A stretch of 64,000 nucleotides of DNA, taken from the NCBI GenBank assembly GCA_947396885.1, contig OX377204.1, positions 95,552,728-95,616,727 of the forward strand, written 5' to 3'. The stretch is from Heligmosomoides polygyrus polygyrus. Lineage: Eukaryota > Nematoda > Chromadorea > Rhabditida > Heligmosomidae. Each line of letters begins with the position of its first letter. Within the stretch, counting starts at the first letter, position 1. The position numbers and the translations under genes were made by a program. Of this stretch, positions 33,100 through 44,599 are shown piece by piece. The notes beneath the pieces were generated by a model. It had not been told where the DNA came from, made no database searches, and saw only the letters and a list, made by a program, of their open reading frames with translations.

Positions 33100-34311
33100 C
33101 TATGCTTCGTAAAAGTCAACGTGCCACCGTCGTAGAGTTGCACAAGACGGAGTGAAGACCGTGGACATAGTTCGGACAACCGGCTTCAAACAAAGGGCCG
33201 TCTACAAGATCTAAAGCGCTACAAGGAGACAGGCGGAACCTCGGAACTTCCCCACGGCGACCGTCCCATCACAGTGACAACACCGCAGAACATCAACAAG
33301 GTTCGTTGTCGCATTCGCCGCAATTCTGAGGTATCCATGAACAAGATGGCTACGGATCTCGTGATGCGGAGGGAACGAGTCCAACATATTGCCAGGAGGA
33401 ACTTGGGATTCGTAGCTACGAAGTCACTCGTACTCACTTCCTCAACGACGGATGAAAGCTGAGAGGCTGAGGAAATGCAAGCGAAGGCGTCCGCTGGTCG
33501 GTGGTGGTCGCTTGTCGAGGGTGCTGTTCTCGACGAGAAGATTTTCACGGTCCAGCCGGTTCACAAACGTCAGAATCGCCGGCAACTGCTGGAGAATGGT
33601 CTGAAGAAGACGAAGACCACAAGGACCATCAGCCGCAGTCATTTTCCAGCCCAGGTGATGGTGTGGGCTGGGATATGCGGTACCTGAAAGACGGCACTGG
33701 CATTCATGGAGCACAAAGTCAAAATCAACGTCACCAGCTACCAAAGTATGACCTCCGTGGCGTACTGGAGCCGCGGAGGTCGTGATATTCTGGCGAAATT
33801 GGATTTTCACTTCAACCGGACTGGGCACCTCCTCATTCCGCCAAATCCCGGGGGCAGACATAACTCCATCGCCGCGCGAACCCCTTGGCGTCCCGCACGG
33901 TGCGCTACGAAATTGGACGAGTTGTCGCGGTCGTTGATTCCGACGGCTAGAACCGCTTCCCACAGGGACATGCGGCACGCCTTTGCCTTATTTCAACCTA
34001 ACTCCAACGCGACGTCGCACGCGGCTAGTGCGCGACGTCGCGTTGGAGTTAGGTCCTGGAGCCGCTAAATCCACGATTGCCGATTGCGAAGAGCTCTTCC
34101 CAGGCTTTTGGAGCAACGACATCTGACCATCCAACTCGCCTCATCTCAACCCGATGGATGTTCGGTGTTTGTGGTGCAGCTGAAAGCGGAGTTGATGCGA
34201 TCCTGGGACGAGATTAGAGCAGATCAGTGTGCGACCATCGTCAGCGACTTCGCAAAGCGACTGCGAAAATGTATTGAAGTCAAAGGGGGCAATTTCGAGC
34301 ACTTGTTGTGA
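33100..34311 (+). pseudogene. Tc1-like transposase pseudogene
   Basis: Plus-strand pieces in order: the DNA-binding domain (VDIVRTTGFKQRAVYK; GGTSELPHGDRPITVTTPQN; RRNSEVSMNKMATDLVMRRE), then a catalytic-core start (VLDEKIFTVQPVHKRQNRR; HFPAQVMVWAGICGT), then MEHKVKINVTSYQ, and the C-terminus (SWDEIRADQCATIVSDFAKR; CIEVKGGNFEHLL). Stops and frameshifts separate the pieces, and the region before the C-terminus, where the second and third catalytic residues should lie, is damaged by a small foldback insertion. Inactive. Confidence 0.88.
33997..34053. repeat. 57-bp hairpin insertion in the Tc1-like gene
   Basis: Arms beginning cctaactccaacgcgacgtc and ending gacgtcgcgttggagttagg are exact reverse complements for 22 bp with a short loop. 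It breaks the transposase frame. Confidence 0.9.
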
Positions 34312-34443
34312 ATTCTTCTGTTGTGTTCTGTTGTTATTGATCTGATGAACTTTTATTTTTGTTTGTTAACATGTTTCGTTTATGTAGTTTTTTCGTACTG
34401 CTGAAATACTTCGAAAAATTGCCCGAACTTTTCAGCCACCCTG

Positions 34444-35339
34444 CATGTATGTATTTGAAATTGCATGTTTTTCTCTACATGAGAATAAATAAATAAAAAA
34501 GGGTATCAATACCTATTATGAAATAGTGGAGCAAAATAATGAAACAATAGCGGGAGTATTCAAGGCAGTAGAACGGCTGAAACTTTCGGTAGGACCCAAT
34601 TCCTCCAGTTAAAAGGCCTAGGAATAGCCAGAATAGCTTCGCAGTTCGGCTTATATCCACCGCATTTCCGATACATTTCGCGCTTTCTCGCGTTAAAAAG
34701 CTAATACATAATCACGAAAAAAGTTGGTCTTATTACTATTCAAATTGGCTCTTTCATAGATTACCTTTGGAATTCTAATGTTGACCTTTAGGTTCTAAAA
34801 GCGCATTTCTAGGGCAAACTGAAATGTCAAACGGCTCGGGCTTCGGTAATTAAGCACTTATCCTATAGACCTACGTCTATTTATAAGGCCTTAGTGACGG
34901 TGGCATCTGATGTCACCAATGACTGCATCTGATTCCTGAGAATAGGCTTCTTCAGAGACCTTTATGACACCAGACAGTCGCAGAATGAAGTGGGCTCCGC
35001 GGACAACAGTCCTATCGGTTCCAATATGAATCATTGCGTTTGATTTCTCAATCCGCTAATCTCTCCGTTTGTCTGTTCGTGCGTCCGTCCGTCTATACGT
35101 CCGTGACAGTGATGCAATAAAGTCTATTGAAATCCCAACTCTACATTTAGCTGAAACCCATGTACACATAAGCAAGCTAATCTGCTTGTCCGTCCCTCTG
35201 TCTGTCTGTCCGTGCATCCCTCCGTCCATACGTCTGTCACAATGACAGGATAGCTGAAGCAACAGCCTCACATGTTATTCTCACCTCATTCTCGCATGCC
35301 TCTCAGAGTTCAGCTCTTAAAGTGGAACATCACTGGTTG
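34444..35339. other. Unclassified region
   Basis: 34835-34856 is a weak SL1-like match on the minus strand (16 of 22). 35070-35240 has tccgtccgtctatacgtccg-type degenerate repeats. No gene. Confidence 0.35.
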
Positions 35340-36080
35340 GTTAAACATTATCGATCGATTTTATCGATTTTTGCCCGAAGTTAACCATTTGAGGTTGAAG
35401 TGCGCTGTGCATTGCACGTTTAAACCCTAGCTTGAAAGTCAAAACAGCTACTGGTTCCAGGTTTCCGAAGGAAAAGACGACTTGATAAGCACAACGGAAA
35501 GCACGAACTTGAACCTGATGGAGACTAATCGATTCTCGAAGCGGCGACTCCTGCCAGGTGCGCTACGTGTGGCATATACAAATTGAAGGCAAAGAAAAAC
35601 CTTGCGCTGATAAATCAGTAGTTTTTTCACCAGAGCGGTCATTTTCCTTGCGCTAATCGATCGATGTCGATTGGCTATGTGCAGCTCGTTGTGAAGCATA
35701 GTTATAGCAATAGTTACACACTATTGATCGATTTTATTGATTTTTGCGCGGAATTAACCATTTGTGGTTGAAATGCGCGTTGTCGTTGCACGCCTAAGCG
35801 AATGTCAATACTGTTACTGGTTCCAGGCTTCCAAAGAAAAAGGCGGATCGATAAGCACAACGTATTCGAACTCGAATCCAAATGGAGCTAATCGATTCTC
35901 GACTGAAGCGGCGACTCTTGCCAGGTGCGCTACGTGTGACTTATAAGCTGAAGGCAAAGAAAAACATAGCGCAACAAATCAACTTTTTTCAACCATTTTT
36001 CTTGCAATAATCGATCGGTATTGATTGAGACGTTGTGAAGCGCAAAGCCCATCAACATCAATCGATTAGTGCGAGGAAAA
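35340..36080 (-). repeat. Two tandem units of about 375 bp with tRNA-like heads
   Basis: gatcgattttatcgatttttg at about 35350 recurs at about 35725. Each unit carries, on the minus strand, an A-box-like cgtagcgcacctggcag followed by a B-box-like segment (ggttcaagttcg in one, ggattcgagttcg in the other). This suggests a second tRNA-derived SINE family captured in a tandem duplication. Confidence 0.6.
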
Positions 36081-36146
36081 TCTGTTGGAAATTGACCTAC
36101 TCAAGTCGTTCTAGTCTCAAAACATTAACTCCTTGTCAAAATTGTA

Positions 36147-36875
36147 TATTATTGATTGTTATCGATTGGTTAATCGCCTTTGCTCGATAGCCGAGAATTC
36201 CATCTAAAACTGTTGTATTCGTGTCACAGCACTTCTAGCGGCCAACAATTTATCGCCGATGTTAGAACAGATGCACGGACGGATAAATTTTTGTATATAA
36301 TATAATGGCCGCATTTATGTAGACCACTAAAAAACGCATTCAAGGTTTAGTGGGGCTTTTAGTTGCTGGCTTGTCTATTCTCGTTATTGTTATTGATTGA
36401 TTAATCGACTTCGATTGCCTCTAATAGTTCCATCTAACCCCGTCACATTTACCTTTAGCGGCCATCAATTTCTCGTCAACGTGTGGACAGACGCACGGAC
36501 GGGCAATTTTTGTATAAAATATGTAGAATAGCCATATTCATGAAGACCACTACAAAACAAATCAATATTTAGTCGGACTTCCCTCCTTGCTGCTGCATTC
36601 CATACAAATTTTTAAAACATTTTTTTGATTACTGACAAATAGCCTTTCGTTATTATTATTGATTACTTAATCAATTTCGCTTGCCAGCTAAGAATTTCTT
36701 TTAAACGTCGTCATATTTGTATCACCAACACGTTTAACGGCCATCAATTTCTCGCCGGCATGTGAACAGACGCTTGGACGAATAAGTTTTTGCTCATGAT
36801 ATGAGAGAATTACCACATTCATGAAGGCAACTACAACACTCATTCAAAATGTAAATAAATATGTAGGTGGATCCC
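36147..36875. repeat. Three degenerate units of about 220-280 bp
   Basis: Each has a ttattgatt / ttaatcg start, gcggccatcaatttctcg, a cagacgcacggacgg motif and a final atgaagaccactac block. The middle motif relates them to the satellite at 25860-27430, same orientation. Confidence 0.65.
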
Positions 36876-37322
36876 TCTCACTGCTTTCTAAACTCTTTGA
36901 AAATTTCGAAACATCTTTCAGTCCCTGACCAATCAGGGCCGTGGCAGTTTCCAAGCAACTGGAAGTCAAAAATGGCTTGAGCTCTCAAGCAGATTGAAAT
37001 TGTCCTCCACACACAAAAAACTGGCTACCCATCAGAGATGTCGTCAACGAAATTCGATACGGAAATCTGACCCAGAATAAATAGCGACACCCTTCAGTGG
37101 GACGACGGCGTTGAAACGTTCGCATCCGTTGACGATGAGGATGTGACCTTTCTAGGCAATTCTGGTTCCACTTCGAGGTTGTTCCAGATTTGAGGAGACT
37201 CTTGAGGCTCTTGATTTGAGGAGAGAGATTCACGCGGTTTTTAACGAAAAAAGAACATTCAGAAGAAAGAATCAATAATTTGTCATTCTACGTAATCGCT
37301 CAAGATGAAGTCCGTCCACTGT
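36876..37322. other. Unclassified region
   Basis: Open frames of up to 96 codons exist on the minus strand (36985-37275) but show no known domain. Confidence 0.3.
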
Positions 37323-37546
37323 TATTAGGTTGTTGCAGAAGTTCTCGCCAATTTCAAGACAACGCATTGTTTTAGTTTTACAAAAAAAGCGAAACATGTC
37401 AAGAAGCGAAGTAACCGCCATCGTGTTCTTTCACTCTTCTCCACCTTTCAGGCAGACTCTCGATCCCGTCAGCGTAGGTCACATAAAGCGTAGGAACTCT
37501 TCGTTGTAGGACCCACTCGAGTCGGGCGCCATGTGAATCCATAAAT

Positions 37547-39178
37547 CTTCTTCTTCTTCTTCTTCTTCTTCTTCTTCTTCAGCGTCTGTCCCGCTTCGTA
37601 GCGGGGTCCGCTATTCTGGTGTCATGACGCCACCTTTCCCGATCCAGCGCTAGATCAGGGTGGACGCCAGCCGCTTTCAAGTCCGTATGTAACGTATCAG
37701 CCCAGCGCTGCTTCGGGCGCCCTCTAGGCCGCTTTCCTACCACCTCGAACTTAAGGCCTATCTTGCGGACGCTATCTTCCTTTCCACGCAGAACGTGGCC
37801 GTACCATCGTAAGCGAGCTTCGCGCATCTTGTCAGTTATCGGCGCGACACCGAACTTCTGCCGAATAGCATCGTTTCGGATGCGGTCCATGCGCGTGACT
37901 CCTGCCGTCCAGCGCAGCATCTTCGTCTCCATGACGCTGAGGCGCGCTTCAACTTCCTTGGTCGCAAGAAACACTCAGTGCCGTACATCGCTACTGGCCG
38001 GATGACTGCCCTGTAGATCTTTGACTTAAAGCGCTCCGGTATCTTCCTATCGCAGAGCACCCCAGTCAACGAGCGCCACTTGGACCAAGCTGCACTCACG
38101 CGTGAGTTCACTTCAACCATCAGACCGCCGTCAGACGCTATTGCTGATCCCAGGTATTTAAACACCGAAGTGCGTGTTAACCTTGATGGAGCTGGACTCG
38201 GTAACGTCCGTCGTTAAATACTCGGTCTTCTTCACGTTCAATCTGAGTCCAAACCGCTCCAAGCGATCACACCAAGCTTGCACCTCTCGCTCGAGATCAC
38301 CTTTATCTTCTCTAGCGAGCATCACGTCATCGGCATAAAGCAACGTCCAAGGGACGGGCTTCTGAAGATCTCGTGTGATGGCATCCATGACGACAACAAA
38401 GAGGAGTAGGGAAAGCGCAGAACCCTGGTGTACCCCGACAGAGATGGGAAACTCCATCGAGGTCCCAGCTGCAGCTTGAACTCGACTCTTTGGACAAGAG
38501 TAGAGAATTCGCACCCACTCTATGAGCTCTTCAGGAACTCCATGTTGACGCAGGGCGCACCATATCACTTCACGCGGTACGCGGTCAAAGGCCTTCTCCA
38601 AGTCGAGGAAGGCGATATGCACTGCCTTCTGTTTCTCGCGATGCTTCTCTATCAGGAGGCGGGCGGCGTGTATGGCATCAATGGTGCCACAGCCAGCCAC
38701 GAAGCCGCACTGATTGCTGGAAAGCTGGACGATGTCCCGAATTCGTCCGTCGTCAATTCGCTCAAAGATCTTCATGCTGTGCGAAAGCAAGCGAATCGGA
38801 CGGTAATTGGAGCAGTCTGCAGGACTGCCCTTCTTCTTCCAAATCGGAATCGTCGTACTTTGGCGCCAACTCTCAGGCACTTTTTTCTCCGCCACAACCT
38901 GATTAAAGAACTTCGCCAACCACTCAGCAGGGTACCAAAACTTCGACTTCCACCGTTCTGCTGCCACGTCGTCGGGATCAGTCGCTTTGCCTGGCCTCAT
39001 CTTCTTCAAAGCCGCTTCAATCTCCTCCACGGTGATCTTCTGAACGGGGCCGTGGGTTGGAGCCGTTGAGGGGATGGCTGGATGAGGAAATTCTACTGTA
39101 GAGATTTCCTCAAAGTAGTCGCGCCATCGCTTCAATGCCTTCTTGCGGTCCATAAGAAGACGGCCGTTCTCCGGCCGT
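37547..39178 (-). mobile_element. 5'-truncated RTE retrotransposon
   Basis: Flanked by a 16-bp target duplication, atgtgaatccataaat, at 37531-37546 and 39179-39194. The 3' end on the minus strand is a (GAA)n run (37547-37579 as ttc), the short-repeat tail expected of RTE elements. The endonuclease domain and start of RT are absent. Confidence 0.93.
37579..39153 (-). pseudogene. RTE reverse transcriptase, truncated and frameshifted
   Basis: The enzyme copies RTE RNA at a nicked target. The minus strand from 39153 has about 330 codons with RT motifs in order: IPIWKKKGSPADCSNYRPIR, IAFLDLEKAFDRVPREVIW (first catalytic D), GVHQGSALSLLLF, and LLYADDVMLAREDKGD (the YADD box). A frameshift near 38165 leads to FKYLGSAIASDGGLMVEVNS, and another near 37970 to SVMETKMLRWTAGVTRMDRI, MREARLRWYGHVLR and GRPKQRWADTLHTDL, ending in a stop. 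The N-terminal endonuclease is missing. The sequence looks like RTE families of strongylid nematodes; that is recollection, not a search result. Confidence 0.92.
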
Positions 39179-39250
39179 TATGTGAATCCATAAATACCCC
39201 TTGCGAAATCTTAGTGCTCTCAGTCTGCGGTTGTTCTCGTTGGAGGTTTT

Positions 39251-39800
39251 TGGGGGATAAAGGTTAGTTAGCCTAGGTTAGTTAGCCTGCTCATTCTCAC
39301 ATTTCCACCGCTGAGACAGTGGTACCATTCACCCACTGGATCGTTGCCGAGTAATAGGGTGGCCTCGGTGTGTCTTCTAGCCGGTTTTCATCCCGGCTCC
39401 AGGTCATGACTCCAAGGCAACGTCGCACGCTAGCCGTATTCGACGTCGCAGCGCTAAACTGCAGATGTGCAATCATGTCGTGGTTGAAATGGGTCTCAGA
39501 TCACACGAGGCCCATGCCGCCGTGGAGCACGAAATCTTTCAAGGGATCCAATGAAAGATAGGAAAACGAACCAAAAGTGAAGAAGCTCTAGCTCAGCCCT
39601 CACTATATTTAGGAGCGATATTCCTAAAACACAATAAAACAGAGAAAGACATGTTGATCTTTCCTTACTTCTCTTAGACCCTGGTTCAGAACCCTGAAAA
39701 TCAGAAGACTTCTAGTTGAAGGAAACACTGAGCGTGCATCTTGCCCTCCTCTTTAAGCAAATTCCTTATACAACGCCCAGAACATCGCTAGGTAGTGTAA
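39251..39800. other. Unclassified region
   Basis: No supported feature; the start has a duplicated ggttagttagcct. Confidence 0.3.
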
Positions 39801-39934
39801 GGGGTCGTTTAGTGTGCGCGCGACGCGCGACGCGATGCCATGTGTAGTGGCCGAATTGATCAATCGCGTCGCTCGATCAATTTGGCCACTACACATGCAT
39901 CGCGTCGCGCGTCGCGCGCACACTAAACGACCCC
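39801..39934. mobile_element. ggggtcgtttag-end MITE, complete
   Basis: Ends ggggtcgtttagtgtgcgcg and cgcgcacactaaacgacccc are exact inverses, and the arms continue through gcgacgcgcgacgcgatg. It is flanked by taa and taa, suggesting a TAA target duplication. Confidence 0.88.
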
Positions 39935-39936
39935 TA

Positions 39937-40591
39937 AAGGCCCATGCACACTTCTGCGACACCGCGGCGCGGCAACAGGAGCGACGGCCACCTCCGCGAA
40001 ATCCGGCGGTTGCGGCGCGGTCGCGTTAAGGCCCATGCACACTTCTGCGACACCGCGGCGCGGCAAATGGGGCTTCGGCTACCTCCGCGAAATCCGGCGG
40101 TAGCGGCGCGGGCGCATTAGAGCACCGTTTTAGGCAACGGGACCGATGTCCCCGTGGATTCCGCGCCGCCAGGAATGATTTGAACCATTCCAGCCTGCGG
40201 CACCCAGCGCGGCGTCGCCTGCGATAGCCGCCGCGACAGTCGCAAGAGTGTGCATGCCCCCTCCCTGCGGCACGTGTCGCAGTGTCGCGTCGCGGCCGCC
40301 GCGGCCCTATGCTTCATCATGGCCGCGCCGCGCTGTCGCAGAAGTGTGCATGGGTCTTTAGAGCATTGTTATAGGCAACGGGACCGACGTCCCAGTGCAT
40401 GTCGCGCTGCTTGGAATGATTTGAAGCATTCCAGCCTGCGGCACTATGCGCAGCATCGCTGGCGATAGCCGCCGCGATAGCCGCAAAAGTGTGCATGTCT
40501 CCTTCTGCGGCACGTGTCGCTATGTCGCGCCGCGCCCGTCGCGGCCCTATCCTTGCCGTGCCGCGCTGTCGCAGAAGTGTGCATGGGCCTT
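39937..40591. mobile_element. Compound aaggcccatgcacac MITE
   Basis: Outer ends aaggcccatgcacacttctg and cagaagtgtgcatgggcctt are inverted. The left end is duplicated with a 91-bp period (39937, 40028). The right part is a twofold repeat of about 240 bp (gcaacgggaccgatgtcccc ... cgcagaagtgtgcatggg). It is very GC-rich and noncoding. Confidence 0.8.
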
Positions 40592-41208
40592 AACTCGCCG
40601 CTCGGCGACGTCGTATCGCGTTTGTACTACGCCGCTCCAATACAACACAATTGACGGAATTTCGGGTTAGTGCCTTCTCGCTGAAGAAGTGGGCGCGGCG
40701 CGATGCGATCAGCCAAGGCAGACTCAACGTGGACTCGGGATTCATTGATAATTCTAAAATCACACGGGATCTTTGGAGCTCCTCCTGGATTGCACTCCTT
40801 CCTGTCCTACCGTTATTTTGGGATGTTTCTTTTCGTACGATTTCTCTGATTATCCCATTTTCGCGTATAGCACTGAAGGCGTAAGCTCATCAGCTCGGTA
40901 CTAATTCCTACAGTTCCTGCTTCTTTCTGGGTTGTGCCGGTTAAGGCCTGGTTTATACTTGCGCTGCTGCGCGGCGCGAGGTCACTTTTTGGCATAGCCA
41001 TCGATTTTGTACTCCGGCGCCTCAAATACCACATTTGACGGAATTTTGGATTACTGTAATCGGCGAATCACGCCGCTCAAGGAAAGGGCGCGGTGCGGCG
41101 CGATCAGCCACGGCAGACTTCGTGTGGAGTTGTAGATGTCACCACCGGATGAATCATTTTGCTGTGCCCTTTTTGTATAGGTCCCCTAGGGGCGCATCTC
41201 CAGGTCGA
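40592..41208. repeat. MITE pieces and unclassified DNA
   Basis: aaggcctggtttatacttgc at about 40944 is one end of the MITE type seen complete at 55866. gacggaattt near 40650 and 41036 is a repeated block. No gene. Confidence 0.5.
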
Positions 41209-41222
41209 CGGGGGGGGGGGGG
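41209..41222 (+). repeat. Poly-G tract, 14 G
   Basis: An uninterrupted run of G. Confidence 0.95.
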
Positions 41223-41746
41223 AGGAGTGTTCATCATGTATACTATTCATGTCTCGAAATTCGTTGAAATACATTAAAGCACACTTTCCTTTGCTCTTAT
41301 AGGCAGGTCAGGTATCAGGTCTATATTTCAATCAATATTGCTCAACTTCAGTCTTTAAACGTTCCTTGTTCAAAGTAAGAGTATGATGCTGAGAACTCAT
41401 CAGAATAGATTTAATGGCACTATAAAGGAGGGAGAAATGCAACACCAACATCTTTCAATGCGAAAAACGTGCGAAATAAGATTAAGGAGAGAATGTTGGT
41501 CTGGTCAGATAACTTCGCTTCGAGTAAAAGCCCTCTAAACAACGTTCAGAAGATTGAGGAAAATTTAAAGGTTGACGACAACGTCTGTGAAACAAATTCA
41601 GGTACATACTATACCTACACATGCACAGTAACATAAACACGCAAGGAAAACAAAAATAAATGGAAGGGAATGACTCGCGGACCGTTTCCACTGTCATACT
41701 TGGCGCACCCCGTAGAACGACGAAGCTTATGGCCGCGCGTCGCCAT
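41223..41746. other. Unclassified region
   Basis: Nothing recognised. Confidence 0.3.
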
Positions 41747-41967
41747 GGGTCTGTTCATACTTCGCGACAAGAGCGACAAAAGCGAAAAGAGCGACTGAGG
41801 CGACGGACATAGTGTGGTGTACGTAAATAATGGCGTACTCCATACTCCGTCCGCTGCGACGAATATAGTGTGAAATACGTAATTATTTACGTACACCACA
41901 CTACATCCGTCGCCCCAGTCGCTCTTGTCGTTCTTGTCGCTCTTGTCGCGAAGTATGAACAGGCCCT
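41747..41967. mobile_element. Foldback MITE with arms of about 90 bp
   Basis: gggtctgttcatacttcgcg and cgcgaagtatgaacaggccc are the ends. The arms contain gcgacaaga-type 9-bp subrepeats and run inward to gtgtggtgtacgtaaataat, answered by attatttacgtacaccacac. Most of the 221 bp is arm. Confidence 0.9.
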
Positions 41968-42029
41968 AATGCTCCACTTTCTAACTGCAATCGCACAGCG
42001 GCGCGCGTCAAATTCGGAGCGAGATTTCA

Positions 42030-42110
42030 AATTGCCTCCACATCATACAGTAGAGGTAGGAGTGGCACTTTCCAAAAAGGTTGAGACGGTCGTCCATTAT
42101 CCTTTAACCT
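42030..42110 (+). repeat. SINE 3' fragment
   Basis: caaattgcctccacatcata, then gtagaggtaggagtggc and tccattatccttta match the tail of the main SINE. Confidence 0.65.
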
Positions 42111-43774
42111 TTTTAAAATTAAATCTTAGGAGAAAATGTCAGTTTTTTTAGGTGAGGAAAGAAGGGCTGGAGAGTTCGAGGTGCTTAAATTTGTTAGCAG
42201 AAGGCGAAATTGGCCATCAAAGCTAGCTACTTCAAGATAAGTGCTCTGATTCGGTGGCGGGCGAGTTCCTTATTACACGTCGATCACGGAGTAGTTGGTG
42301 CTTGAAAGGCTGTGAGGAAAACACTTGAGAACGCTCGGCTCTAGATAGCCTCCCTTCCATTACGGAAAAGACGAATATTTCATATAGTGTTCCTTGCTGT
42401 TATAATGCATTTAAAGGGACCTGAGAAAATTCAGCATTTTAACAAGAGTTGTACTCTAAACGAAGCTGGACTTCTTTACTTCTTTCTGAACAGATTCGTC
42501 TAGAGTCTAGATTTGTTTAGATTTCAGAGTAAATTTACTACTGGTGCCGGACGCATCTTTTGGATAGACGCCGCAAAAACCGCGTTTTTGCGGCGTTTTT
42601 TGAAAGGAAATCCATTCGTTTTGAAAACTAAGAACATATTTGACCTCAGGAGCTCGAGCTCTGTCGTTTGGTGTATATTGTTCATATGTAGTCACAAAAA
42701 TGTTCGAAATTGAAATCTTGCGCTCCATTGCGAAGGGCGGTCGCGGACTAGTTGTCGGTCGCAAGCCGTCGAAAACCGTTGCGTGCTCACAATTCGTCTA
42801 ATTTGAGGCTTTTTGTTAAACGTTTAATACCGTTCGATTCGTCTCTTGCTTCGAGATCTACACAAACGTGTATACAACTTCGCCAAACCACTGCATTTTC
42901 GCAGTGGGTGGTCAAAAATGACTGGGGCAGACCTTTTGCGATTGGAGAAGCTTATATTCCAGGACTCGCATGTTCTCGGAGTATTTCAAGCACTGCGTAA
43001 TATGTTCCGTCATGCTAGGAATCCTCTGAGAGTGCGCCGTGCACAGTGCATACAGGATCGAACATATCAGTCGAGGGAGGGGACAGCTTGTTGAGTGAGC
43101 GTTTAGGGAGTTTTATGAGAAATTCTCGGCCATCCTACTCAGGAATTGCTGTCCAGCGAGACTTTGGAGTGCGCTATGCACGGTTGAACCTATTAATCGA
43201 TTGGGCGCGACAGCTCGCAAATTGCACCGTGTTAGTGTTCTGAGCGCAATAACTCTGTTAAATTTGTATCCTTCCGGCTGCAACTTGTAAATTTTGTAAG
43301 CAGTAGAAGGACCAAGAAGTGCGCTAAAACACAGCAACGTTGATTGGACTAAGCTACAGCGCCGCGAAAATGCAGTTTAGCCTTGTGTGACACGACTTTT
43401 CCGAGTTCAGTCGACTACTGCGGGAAGACAAGGAGAGCTAACGGCATGCAAATGCGTCTCGTGCGAGCACGAGACTAAAGAAACTTTACGACGACGTGCT
43501 CGCAACTCCCCGTATGCCTAACCTGCCTTAGTCCCAGCTGCAATTTTAGAGCTGCGGAGGGCAGCGGTGAAGTTCCTTCCGCCCTAAGTCGCCCAAATTT
43601 GAATTCTTGATATTCACAATAACACCACTAGCTTCAGCTCAAAAAGCTCTTTCGAAATGTATCAATCTCGGTCAATTCCGGGAAAATTGATTTTTTGACA
43701 ATTTCCCATCGAGGACGAGGGCGCTCTTCGCCGAGTCTGCGCGACCAATGACATCATCAAAAAGTCGATGATTT
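42111..43774. other. Unclassified region with a 13-bp-arm hairpin
   Basis: At 42568-42596 acgccgcaaaaac is mirrored by gtttttgcggcgt around a 3-nt loop. The rest, including open frames at 42752-43094, shows no domain I recognise. It may contain decayed parts of the Penelope-like element that follows. Confidence 0.35.
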
Positions 43775-44060
43775 CGAAATTTGCCAAATGTCCTCATCGA
43801 AAGCTATCTAGGAGGTTATTTGGTGAGCTAATTACGAATCCGACGTCCGTTTTTGAAAATTCTACCGACTTGGACGTTGAGGAAAGGCAATCAGTTATCA
43901 CTGGCTTTTTCCCTTTGAGCTTAATGTGCTCTGCCTGCAGGTTGAGCAATTCGAAACACATGTCCATTTCGTTCTGGGTCGCACATACAATGAAACAGTC
44001 ATCAATGTAGCGACAGTACAGTAGAGGTTTCCATATATGCTTGTAACCACCTACGGTTCC
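43775..44060 (-). pseudogene. Penelope-like reverse transcriptase fragment
   Basis: Reading the minus strand from about 44050 gives KHIWKPLLYCRYIDDCFIVC, then ATQNEMDMCFELLN, then LQAEHIKL. A frameshift follows, then LPFLNVQVGRIFKNGRRIRN and a stop. RYIDDCF (catalytic aspartates) and LPFLNVQV are hallmarks of Penelope-like RT. No GIY-YIG nuclease is seen. It is short because it lacks a start codon and is surrounded by stops. Confidence 0.8.
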
Positions 44061-44599
44061 GTAAGCAAACGTGACAAAGATGAGGATAAAGATGCACCTT
44101 ATCTCACTGTTAGGTGCGAGATGTCATTCACGAAACCTATTTATTTCTTCTTTTCCATGGTAATTAAAAATTGGCCCACCTATGACTTCTAGGGAAGGCT
44201 ACTGACGAGCCGATGGGTTGAACTGATGATGAGTAGAACTGGTGAGCGAAAGCAATCTACCTCACGCCCACTGCGCTAAGTGACTCCAAGAACGTTCTGA
44301 AAGAAAGCCGCTTAACAGCTGGATGTTTTTTCCTATAAGCACTGCCTCAAATGACTCAAGCAGAGTCGCAATATAGTCTAGGTTTTTTCTCTGACTCATT
44401 AGCTAATGCAGGGCGACTTCTGACGCGATGTACTGACGTAGACTTTCCGGTAAGCTTTCAGCGGGTGCTTGCTCGTCGCTGTTGGAAGAAGTGGGGCAAT
44501 AGGGGCTACCTCAGCTTTAGCTTGAATAAGCTAACGAATCTGTCGACTACCAAGGAATAATGAGATATATCGTAGATCTGCATAATGGATTCTACGGAG
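44061..44599 (-). other. Unclassified region with a tRNA-like segment
   Basis: At about 44215-44300 the minus strand reads acttagcgcagtgggcgtga and, about 45 bases later, cagttcaaccc. These resemble an A box and a weak B box, so a tRNA-derived SINE head is possible. No other feature. Confidence 0.4.

Larger units (their letters stand above)
32947..34443 (+). mobile_element. Tc1-like element
   Basis: Inverted ends cagggtggctgaaaagttcg at 32947 and cgaacttttcagccaccctg at 34443. TA precedes the left end; the right side now reads CA, one base from TA. Length is 1497 bp. Confidence 0.93.
37325..39250 (-). mobile_element. Mariner remnant split by an RTE insertion
   Basis: The left end (TTAGGTTGTTGCAGAAGTTC) is preceded by TA. 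The minus strand then codes a mariner C-terminus (YVTYADGIESLPERWRRVKE, then HDGGYFAS and a stop). Reading continues beyond the RTE at 39179 with QTESTKISQGVFMDSH, joining FMDSH to GARLEWVLQRR across the insertion. The N-terminal two thirds of the transposase is missing. Confidence 0.85.

Noticed and set aside
34835..34856. A fourth SL1-like sequence
   Set aside because: Only 16 of 22 bases match by hand count; chance or heavy decay.
42568..42601. A bacterial-style terminator hairpin followed by T
   Set aside because: The context is a nematode genome; a chance hairpin or small repeat is more likely.
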